Source of the DNA: Chloranthus sessilifolius
Lineage: Eukaryota; Streptophyta; Magnoliopsida; Chloranthales; Chloranthaceae
Length of the DNA stretch: 64,000 bases
Reading direction: 5' to 3'
Assembly (NCBI GenBank): GCA_021018995.1
Contig: CM037593.1
Coordinates: 44,033,810 to 44,097,809, forward strand
Shown: positions 22,569 through 31,942 of the stretch, in pieces
Layout of the letters: the number at the start of each line of letters is the position of its first letter
How positions within the stretch are numbered: position 1 is the first letter of the stretch
Position numbers and translations under genes: made by a program
The notes under the pieces: generated by a model
Databases searched by the model: none
What the model was told of the DNA's origin: nothing
What the model saw: only the letters and a program-made list of their open reading frames with translations

Positions 22569-25056
22569 TGTTGCGATCTCCAGATGTGCTTACTTTATTT
22601 GTTGGTGGTAAAAGCAATTTAAAATCAATGTAAAATAGGGGATGGAATCAGCACAGCTGAGAAATCTTAGACCTGCAAGATACAGGGTCCATTTGTAGCA
22701 AGTTTTCATAAGTAAGAGTTTGTCCCACAGGGAAAGGTGATCTACAGCTCCGAGGGAGCCATCTCTAGTAGTCCCTCTAGATCTGACTACAGATTTGGCA
22801 GTCCTAAAATGAGGAGAGTTTGGGATCACTTATTCTAAGTATCCTAAGGTAGCCTAATGATCTAACTACAGAAAAGGGTTGAGAAGATGGATGGAGTGAG
22901 GGAAAATAAATATAAAAGGGTGAGAAGTATGCTATTGGATTAAGATCTGCTGAAATTTATGACTCAGATCTAGATCTGCTGGTATAGAAATCTTGTTCAA
23001 TGGCTACAGTATCACCAAAGAGGAGAAAGAATTCAACTCATCCCTGTGCCATGATCCAATCCCTTAAGGTTATAACCTGTTCACTTAAATGGTCACAGAC
23101 TATCCCATAGGGGAACCACACTCCAGAGATGGGTCAAAACAAGTTAATAATTGTAGGCACTACTTCATCCAGGCTACAAGCTCAGAAATCCATAGGGAAC
23201 CTCAACCTCTAAAGCTCTATGTGTGGGGCTAAGGCTGTATAGGACCATGATAGCCCAGACACATAGAACCAGCCAGAGATTGAGTACCACCTTAAATCTA
23301 GTTGTCCATTGCTTGAGTGGGCCTACAATGGACTAGTCACAAGCCTACAATCTCCATACCCAGATCAGATCTGCCATCTGATGGCGGGTCTATACTAATA
23401 TGGGGTAGTCTGCCTCTGTACAATCTCCTACCAGGCTACAAGCTCAGGCTCGGAGAAGAAGGATCCATTTTGGATCGGCGGATTAGATTCACCTTAAGGC
23501 TATAACCTGTCCACTTAAATTGTCATAGACTATCCCAAAGGCTATCCTCCTCACGGAGCCCAAAATAAAACAAGAATATTGCTGCCACCACCATGGTCAC
23601 AAGGCTACTAGCTCAGGCTTCCATGGGGATTTCAGATCTAGTGGGTCTTGTGGTGGGGCTAAGGCTGTATAGGACCATGATAGCCCAGACACACAGGTCA
23701 CTTGGATCTAAATGAGACCTTAGAATCAATCCTCCATTTCTTTGAATCACAGCCAAAGCAATGGCGGATTAGAAGTCAGCAGCCTTGCACAAAGCAATTC
23801 ACAAACACACGAATCCCATAAAAGTATAACACCCAATCACAAATTCCATTAATCTAATCTTAATAAGCATACAAAGGCATGGCTAGTAAGTGTTGGGCCA
23901 TGGAGAGAAGTAGAAGAAAAATGAAAACTACTAACGGCTACAGAAAAACAAGACTGCAATGCTAAAAACAAAACAGAGCAAAAACTGAACTCTTCCGACC
24001 CCTTAATCCTAAACCAGGCTTAGGTTTATATAGTAGTGGGTGTGGCGGTGCATTAGGGTTAGGAAACCCTAATTTTAGCGATGCCACATGGCCTATTAAT
24101 GATCCTTGGATGCCTCGCGTGTACGAGATTTAAGAGGAGGCGTGAATCCTTGGAAATTCCTAGAAAGTCCTCTACAGAATGATGGAAGTTGGAGTTTAGA
24201 GGTTCGCCAGGTTGCAGTCGATTCCCAGACTTGTCGTGTGGTAGCTCTGTTCTTCGCGTGGTTGAGTTTAACATTAAAACTTCAGACGTCACGGGGTTAC
24301 GGCTTCTTAATGCTTTGAGTAGTCGCGAGGTAGGTAGTTAAGCTCTCGCTGGATTGGGCTTCGCGCGGTTGGATTGCTACTTGTGAATAGCGCGAGAACT
24401 ACGCGAGCATTCCATTTCACAATAGATCTTCGCGAGGCTAACGTCTGACTTCGTGAGGCTGCTTTCTTCCTGAACCGTGCGACAGCTTCTTTTCTTGATA
24501 GATCTTTGCGAGGATCCACGCGATAGCTTTGAGGCTTTTCTGAACTGTGCGACAGGTTCTCTTGACATTTGCATCCCGCGGCTACTGCGTGACAGCTGTG
24601 CAAAGAATCTCCTGAAGCTCTCTCTCCTCAATGGTTCTGAGTGAACTACGTGATGTTGATTTCAAGTCTTCTTGAACTGCGTGAGACTGTGCATCCATTT
24701 ACTCCTGAACATCGTGAGAGCTGCGCTAGGTTGTGCTTCTGAAGCTCTTCTGTTACTCAACTACGTGAGCACTTGTTGTGAAGTCTTGGGAAGCTCACGA
24801 GGACTGAGTGAAGCATAGTTTTCTGAATCCTTTGAAGCTTTGTCAGCTGCGCGAGGCTTGCTTCAAGTCTAGATTCATGGCTCATTCTTCTGAGGGACTT
24901 CTGGTGCCAATACAGGCTCCTTAACATGATTTCTGGCCTTATTGCACTGCTGTTTATTATCTACAGAAAACACTTAACAAAACTTTATTAGATGGCTAAG
25001 GGTCTAATCAAAGGCTAAGTTAAGGGGTGAAAAGTGGTACTTTTCAGGTCTTAACA
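22569..25056 (-). mobile_element. 5' LTR of element III
   Basis: Plus-strand right copy of the LTR, starting TGTTGCGATCTCC and ending GGTCTTAACA next to the AGTAG duplication. Its TATA box is at 24025-24032 on the minus strand. It aligns over its full length with 11783-14281. Confidence 0.9.
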
Positions 25057-25061
25057 AGTAG
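25057..25061. repeat. Right target-site duplication of element III (AGTAG)
   Basis: Matches 11778-11782 exactly; element II sequence resumes after it. Confidence 0.9.
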
Positions 25062-25377
25062 TAGAGAGGAAAGTTGAACTGTATTTGGAGTCTAGTTACG
25101 TCTGTTTGCATTTCTCTAACCCTCAAAACCTCATTCTATTTCTCCTTTGCAAATTTTATAGTAGTTGATTAGGATAGTTGTAATTTAGATAATTCTTTGA
25201 GTTAATTGTAATGTGTTTGCAAGTAGTCTTCCCTGTTGTAGGTGTGTGTGCATGTTAGGAAGGAGATCCCTCAGCCCATCATTAGAGCCTCCTAACCCTG
25301 AGATAGGAAGGGGCAGAACACCAAAAAGGCCCAGACACACCACAGTTGAGCCCCTTACTGAAACTAAGACAGCAGTC

Positions 25378-27000
25378 ATGGGTGAAGAGCAACCCAGAAC
25401 ATTAAAGGAATTGAATGCTCCTGATGATTATAATTCCTCATTCAACATTCAATTCCCAGATGTTCAGGGAAATTATGAGATTAAAACCTCAATCATCCAA
25501 ATGCTTCCCTCTTTCCATGGGCTCAACAAGGAAGACCCCTAGAAGCACATTGACCAATTTTTGGCCCTGTGCACAACATTTTCCATTACTAGTTTGAGAC
25601 CAGAAGCCACTAGATTAAGGCTCTTTCCTTTCTCCCTAAAGGACAAGGCCAGCACCTGGTTAGCTACTCTCCCAAACAACAACATCACTTCTTAGAAAGA
25701 CCTCCAGACAAGATATTTGACCAAATTCTTCCCAGAGACAAAAACCAGCCAGTTGAGGAAAGCAATACTTGCTTTTACTCAATCCCCAACTGAAGATTTT
25801 AATAAAGCATGGGACAGATTCAAGGAGATGCTCAAACAATGTCCCCACCACAAGATCCTTGACTGGCAGCTTGTCCAGAGCTTCTATAATGAGATTGATG
25901 AGAAAAGCAAAGACATGGTAGATGCCTCTTGTGGTGAAACTTACATGCATAAAACAGCTGATGAGGCATGGGATTTGTTTGAGGTCATCAGTGAAAATGC
26001 TTTCGAAAAGATGTCCTTGTCAAGAACTGTTCATGAGCCATCACCTAAAATGGGACTAGCTGAAACTTCCAAAGGAAAGATGTATGAAGTAACTGGGAAT
26101 AATGACCTAAAAATGTAGATGGCCAATCTTTCTGATAAGTTTGATAAACTATTAATTATGGTGTAATCCAGATTGGCTGCATAGGTGATGGAGGCATGTC
26201 TGATATGCCAATCTCCACAACACATAGTGGAAGAGTGCCCATCTATAGGGCAATATCCTGAGTATGTGATGGAACAAGCTGCTGTTGCCCAATCATTTGG
26301 CAAGCAACAATCTGTTGGCTGCAACAAGCAACCATTTGGATACCAACACCAAAATGCAGGTTACCAGTGGAGAGACCACCCAAATTTGAGGTCGAGACAA
26401 GACAATTACATGCAGCCACAACAGATGTTGGCCTTACCTCAAAGGCCACAGCAGTAATTTAACCAGGGATATGCCCCAAGGTCAAATTTCTAGCATCAGC
26501 AGCTGCCCCAATAGCAAAATTAGTTGGTAGTTAATCCAGCTCAGCCCCGAAATGCTACTTTCGAGGATCAAGTTTTGATCTCATTGCAAAGCCTTGGAAT
26601 CTTGACTCAGACTGTGACTTCTCACAATCAAAGCATAAAGAAAATGGAAGAGCAGCTAGGCCAAATATCCAATGCCTTCGCCAAAAGAGAGGAGGGCAGG
26701 TTGCCAAGCAAGCCAGTGTCCAACCTTGAGGGCCAATATTCGATTGGATAAGGTTCCTCAAGTTTTGAGGGAGCTAATGCCATCACAACCCTAAGGTCTG
26801 GTAGGCTGGTAGACAACTAGGTTGGAAAGGAACAAGGAGAGGTCATTTTCAAAGATTTTTCGAATGAAAGTGAAAAAGAATTTGTTAGAACACAGAGCCA
26901 AGAGTTACCTGCTACCCTGCAACAAGAGAAAAATAAAGAGGCTGTAGTTGAGCCTCAGCAGGAAATAAAAGATGAAAAAAGAAAGAAACAAAGTATTTAC
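25378..27000 (+). pseudogene. gag region of element II
   Basis: The gag starts MGEEQPRTLKELNAPDDYN at 25378, about 300 bases beyond the nested insertion. The capsid-type domain (25480-26080) shows MLPSFHGLNKEDP, LKDKASTWLATLPNNN, FPETKTSQLRKAILAFTQ and CGETYMHKTADEAWDLFE. The zinc knuckle CLICQSPQHIVEEC (CX2CX4HX4C) lies at 26194-26235 and is followed by QWRDHPNLRSRQDN. A later helix, KKMEEQLGQISNAFAKREEG near 26640-26700, is a known conserved block of Athila gag. It would bind and package element RNA in the cytoplasm. It looks broken. Confidence 0.85.
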
Positions 27001-27199
27001 AAAGAAACCAATCAGAGCCTATTTGCCATTTCCTCAAGCTTTGAGTGGCCCAGCCCCTTTTGATAAGGGGAATTCACAGATAGAGGAAATGATGGAGACC
27101 TTTAAGTAGGTAAAAATCAATTTGCCCATGCTTGATGCAATTAGACAGGTCCTAGCCTATGCCAAATTTCTTAAAGACCTTTATACCTAGAAAAGGAAG

Positions 27200-27795
27200 G
27201 CTAGAGGTCATTTGTCCAAAAAGGTCTTTGCAACTGATACAGTTAATTCTGTATTAAACATAACAATGCCAGAGAAGTTGCAAGACATAGGGATACCTAC
27301 TATTCCCTGTATAATTGGAGACCACACAGTTGGAAAGGTTGTTCTAGACCTTGGAGCTAGTGTAAACTTGCTGCCATTCAGTGTGTATCAGCAGCTAGGT
27401 TTGAGGGAGCTAAAACCCACCCCCATTGTCCTGTTAATGGCTGATAGGTTTGAAAGGAGACCTATGGGAGTGGTTGAGGATGTCATAGTAGGGGTGGACA
27501 AGTTCTTCTACCCTACAGACTTCCTGGTTTTGGACATGGGCTGCAACAACAGTACAACCCCTATACCTATTATTTTGGGCAGGCCATTCTTGGCCACAGC
27601 CAATGCATGCATTCAATGCAGGTCGGGGATCATGGAGGTAACTTTCGGACATATGAAGGTTAAACTTAATGTGTACAATAGTGCAAAGTACCCTCAGCTG
27701 GACAATGAGGAAAGCTTTACAGTGGATATACTAGAGGAAATTGTTGAAGAAGTATTGCCCACTCTGACAAGGTTTGGGGCAACATTGTCATAAGT
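27200..27795 (+). pseudogene. Aspartic protease region of element II
   Basis: The retroviral-type protease that would cut the polyprotein. The active-site box reads VVLDLGASVNLLPFSVYQQL, with Asp-Leu-Gly-Ala-Ser at 27347-27361 in place of the usual Asp-Ser/Thr-Gly. The flap and second half show RPMGVVEDVIVGVDKFFYP and FLVLDM, then the closing ILGRPFLATANA block at about 27570-27600. The DLGAS form is the usual one in plant Athila elements. It lies between gag and RT as expected. Confidence 0.85.
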
Positions 27796-27899
27796 TGAAT
27801 TGAAGTTTGGGATATGGTAGAGGAAAGAAGCCCAGCTATTATGACAGAAGGCATGACCACATTAAAGTCTTATGTGGGCTTAGTGTAGCATTCCATTTG

Positions 27900-29130
27900 G
27901 AAACCTGCATTGCTGCCTCTTCCTCAAACCAACAAAGCACCAATCTTGTCATCTATCCAACAAGCCCCTGATCTGGATCTCAAGAAGCTTCCAGAAATAT
28001 TGAAATATGCTTTCCTTGAGAAAGGTGAAAAACTTCCTATAATTATCTCCTCCTCTCTTACTAATGAGCAAGAGAAAAAATTACTAATAGTCTTGAGGAA
28101 GCACAAAAAGACAATTGGCTGGACCATTACTGATCTAGGAGGGATAGATGCATCAATCTGTATGCACAAGATCCATTTAGAGGAGGGCTCAGCACCCTTC
28201 AGGGAAATACAGAGGAAATTGAATCCTCACATAAAGGAAGTGGTCCTCAAAGAGATCATTAAATTGCTAGATGTTGGGGTAATTTATCCCATTTCTGATT
28301 CTAAATGGGTGGCACCTATCCAAGTGGTGCCCAAGAAATCTGGCATAACAGTCAGCACAACTGAGTCTGGAGAGCTGATACCTGCTTGAGAGACCACTGG
28401 CTGGAGGGTTTGCATAGATTATCAGAAGCTTAACTCTAAAACCAGAACAGACTACTTCCCTCTCCTCTTCATAGATCAAATCCTAGATAAGATGGTTGGA
28501 AAAGCTTTCTACTACTTTCTTGATGGGTACTCAGGGTACAACCAGATCCCTGTGCACCCTCATGACCAAGAGAAAACTACATTTACGTGACCTTTTGGCA
28601 CCTTTGCTTACCGAAGGATGCCTTTTGGGCTGTGTAATGCCCCAGCCACCTTTCAGAGGTGTATGTATGCCATATTCTCTGATATGATTGACAAGTTCCT
28701 AAAAATTTTTATGGATGATTTCTTTGTATATGGGGATAGTTTTGGCCAATGTCTGCAACACCTCCACCTGGTCTTGCAAAGATGTGAGGAGACCAATCTG
28801 GTCTTAAGTTGGGAAAAGAACCACTTCATGGTAACACAAGGTATCGTATTGGGCCATTTGGCCTCTAGAGAAGGGATTGAGGTAGATAAGGCCAAAGTTG
28901 GCCTCATTACAAATTTGCCCCCTCTAAGAACAGTCAAACAAATCAGATCTTTCCTTGGACATGCAGGATTCTACAGGAGGTTTATTAAAGACTTTAGCAA
29001 AATTGCTAAACCATTGTGGCACCTGCTCTGTCAGGATGTGCCCTTTGATTTTTTTGCTGAATGTCATAAGGCTTTTGAAACTTTGAAGATATGCCTCACC
29101 TCTGCCCCTGCACTCCAAACACCTGACTAT
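27900..29130 (+). pseudogene. Reverse transcriptase region of element II
   Basis: The segment opens with the connector LPEILKYAFLEKGEKLPIII, then KTIGWTITDLGGIDASICMH and the fingers with VIYPISDSKWVAPIQVVPKK. The palm blocks are LDGYSGYNQIPV, RRMPFGLCNAPATFQRCM and the catalytic MDD at 28711-28719 within FMDDFFVYGDSF. The thumb ends SFLGHAGFYRRFIKDFSKIA. It is highly similar to element I. The region is broken. Confidence 0.9.
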
Positions 29131-29512
29131 GCACTCCCCTTTGAGCTGATGTGTGACACATCTGACTTAGCAATAGGTATTATTTTGGGCTAGAGGAAAG
29201 ATAAGCTACCAGTGGTCATTGCCTATCTCAACAAATCACTTGCTGAAGCTCATCTGAATTACACCACAACTGAGAAAGAGCTCCTGGCAGTGGTTTTTGC
29301 TATTGACAAATTTAAACCTTACCTACTTGGGACTAAAACTATAATCTTCACAGACCACTCAGCATTGAAGTACCTATTGCCCAAGAAAGATGCTAAGCCC
29401 AGACTGATTAGATGGATACTCCTGTTGCAGGAGTTTAACATTGAAATCAAGGATAAAAAGAGTATGGAAAATGTGGTGGCTGACCACTTGTCCAGAATTG
29501 TGTTGGAAAAAT
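29131..29512 (+). pseudogene. RNase H region of element II
   Basis: Blocks are FELMCDTSDLAIG (first Asp), TEKELLAVVFAIDKFKPYL (Glu), [20 protein letters not shown] (Asp) and [12 protein letters not shown]. It follows RT directly and matches element I nearly block for block. Confidence 0.9.
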
Positions 29513-30870
29513 GTGTTGATGACCTTGCAAATGATGTTTTCCCGGATGAGCAATTGTTTGCCATCCGATCTTTGGTTCCTTGGTATGCACACATTATAAA
29601 TTATTTAGTTATAGGCAAGATTCTTGCCCATTGGACCCAAATGGACAAAGACCTATTTTTCTCACAGGCCAAATTCTTTTTCTGGGAGGAACCTTGCTTA
29701 TACAAGTACTATGCAGACCAAATCATCCAAAAATGTGTTCCTCAAAGTGATGTCCCCAGTATTCTAGCCATGTGCCATGAAAATGCCTGTGGGGGCCACT
29801 TTAGTGGAAGAAAAATAGCCAACAAAATCTTGCAGTGTGGGTTCTATTGGCCTTCTTTATTCAGAGATGCCAATACACACTGTAGGACATGTGAGAGATG
29901 TCAGAAATTAGGAGGGCTGTCCAAAAGAAACTCAATGCCTTTGCAGCCCATCCTTGTTGTGGAACTGTTTGATCTCTGGGCTATTGACTTTATGGGCACC
30001 TTTCTTCCTTCAAATGGTTATCATTTCATCTTAGTGGTTGCGAATTATGTTCCAAAATGGGTAGAAGCTATTGCCACAAGAACCAATGATAATCATGTTG
30101 TCCCCAAGTTTATAAAGCAGAATATCTTCTCAAGATTTGACACCCCTAAAGCCATTATCAGTGATAGGGGTAGCCATTTCTGCAATAGAAATTTTGAGAG
30201 CTTGCTCAAGAAATATTCTGTCACCCATAGGATTGCTACTCCCTACCACCCACAAACCAGTGGGCAAGTTGAAATTTCTAATAGGAAGATCAAGCACATC
30301 CTTGAGAAGACAGTGAGGACTGATCGAAAGGACTGAGCTGACAAGCTAAATGATGCATTATGGGCTTATAGGACTGCCTATAAGACTCCCATTGGGATGT
30401 CCCCATTCAGACTGGTTTATGGCAAGGCTTGCCATCTCTAGTAGAGTTAGAACACAGGGCCTATTGGGCCATAAAAAATTTAAATCTAGACCTAAGTTCT
30501 GCAGGTCATCACAGGTTGCTGCAGCTATCAGAACTAGAAGAGCTGAGGATGGATGCATATGCCAATGCCCAGATATATAAGGAAAGGTCCAAGACTTTCT
30601 TTGATAAGGGTTTGTTAGGAAAGAGCTTCATGGCTGGTGATAAGGTTTGGTTGTTTAACTCCAAACTTAAATTTTTTCCTGGCAAACTGAAATCCCTATG
30701 GAAAGGGCCCTATATTGTCATGAATGTTTTCCCATCTGGTGTTGTGAAAATCAAGGATCCCAAGTCTGGGAAAACCTTGAAGGTGAATAGTCAGAGGCTT
30801 AAGCCTTGTTTTGAAAAACCTGCTGAACCTATGAACACCATTCACTTTCAAGGGGACCCTTCATTAAACT
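29513..30870 (+). pseudogene. Integrase region of element II
   Basis: All three integrase parts are visible. The zinc-binding N-terminus (HENACGGHFSG, then CRTCERCQ) lies at about 29775-29920. The catalytic core has LWAIDFMGTFLPSNGYHFIL, KWVEAIATRTND, AIISDRGSHFCN and [19 protein letters not shown], giving the D, D, E triad. The C-terminal GPY/F motif is KSLWKGPYIVMNVFPSGVV at about 30685-30745, closing with LKVNSQRLKPCFEK. No chromodomain was seen. The region is broken. Confidence 0.9.
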
Positions 30871-31213
30871 GATCCATAGATGTGTCAATGTGTATTATAT
30901 GTACTTTGGTTTTATTAGGTTTATATTGCATTCTTTTATTCAAATTTTTTAGGAAATTTTAGTGGCCTCACTTGAGTCTAAACCTATCTGGTCTGATCTC
31001 TTTTTATGCTTGGTTTGATGATTACTGCTCTTGAATTAGTGGATTTTGATTGAATGCACGATGTTTGAATAAAGATTTTTGCTGCATATGCTTGAATGTT
31101 TGATTTTTAAAGTGTATGGGGGTACCCATGGTGATGAGTCATGCCTAGGATCCAGCCACAACACAAATGGAAATGGCAAAATAAAGAGTGCATTCTCTCT
31201 GTTTAATACTTTG

Positions 31214-31620
31214 TTGTCGCGAGATCCAAATGGAGTCCTAGGAGACTCTCGCGCAATCCAAATAGAATTCTTCACTAGCTATCGTGAGATCCAAAAGGAA
31301 ACCTGGGAGACTCTCGCGCAATCCAAATAGAATTCTTCACTAACTGTCGCGAGATCCACTGGGAGCCTCTCGCGCAATCCAAATGGAGCACTTCAATAGC
31401 TATCGCAAGATCCAAATGGAGGCCTGGGAGACTCTCACACAATCCAAATGGAATTCATCATTTGCTCTCGCGGGGTCCAAAATGACGCCTGGGAGACTCT
31501 CGCGCAATTCACATAGAATTCGTCACAAGCTGTCGCACGCTCCAAGGTAAACCTGAGAGCCTTTCGCGCAATCCAACTTGCATTAACACCTTCGCTAGGT
31601 TTCATTTCCCATCCCGCGAC
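31214..31620 (+). repeat. Tandem repeat of about 65 bp with TCGCGAGA motifs (element II spacer)
   Basis: Six units, counted by the start of CTCTCGCGCAATCC or its variants at 31246, 31311, 31367, 31432, 31497 and 31561; spacings are 65, 56, 65, 65 and 64. Each unit holds a TCGCGAGATCCAAA-type half and a GACTCTCGCGCAATCC half, so the units carry CG palindromes in both orientations. It lies between integrase and the third ORF. Confidence 0.85.
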
Positions 31621-31639
31621 AGCATATGTTCCAATGCAC

Positions 31640-31942
31640 ACCAAGCCTAGCGATAAATACTCCAAACCCGAGATTGTCTCCTTTCCCAATTCTCTCTCTT
31701 CTCTCCATCTAGCAAAACCCTAACTTTCGGCACTCTTCTACCTTTCACATCCAGCGTCCATTCTACTACCCATTATTCACACCAGGATCCTACAGATTTG
31801 TTCCAAACGTCATCCCCATCAGTTGCCCTCTGCTTAGAGATCTCGTGGGGCACTGTGCGTAAGATCAAACCAAACCCTACGATTTTAGGGTAAGCACTCA
31901 GATCGCAGTCCCCCTTTTTCATCTTTAAAAGTAGAGTTTGTA
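31640..31942 (+). promoter_or_regulatory. Promoter-like module before the third ORF of element II
   Basis: TATA-like GATAAATAC (31652-31660) is followed by a CT-rich leader, the telo-box AAACCCTA at 31715-31722, the phrase TTTTAGGGTAAG near 31883-31894 and the ATG at 31943. The order and spacing match element III. It suggests separate transcription of the third ORF. Confidence 0.45.

Larger units (their letters stand above)
11783..25056 (-). mobile_element. Element III: minus-strand Athila-type element without pol, nested in element II
   Basis: A 13.3-kb element in reverse orientation inside the leader of element II. On the minus strand it has a 5' LTR (22569-25056), PBS, gag, spacer, third ORF, internal purine tract, noncoding block, terminal purine tract and 3' LTR (11783-14281). 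Termini are TG...CA and the flanks are a perfect AGTAG duplication. No protease, RT, RNase H or integrase was recognised, so it reads as a non-autonomous family member that would have needed pol in trans. Coding parts are broken in many places. By hand about 15 of the first 275 LTR bases differ between copies (about 5%), so it is younger than its host element II. Confidence 0.9.

Noticed and set aside
27347-27361. Asp-Leu-Gly-Ala-Ser in the protease considered as a damaged active site
   Set aside because: DLGAS is a normal form of the box in plant Athila-type proteases, so it is not a defect.
31214-31620. Evenly spaced repeats considered as a CRISPR array
   Set aside because: Plant retroelement context, whole unit repeats without unique spacers, no cas genes.
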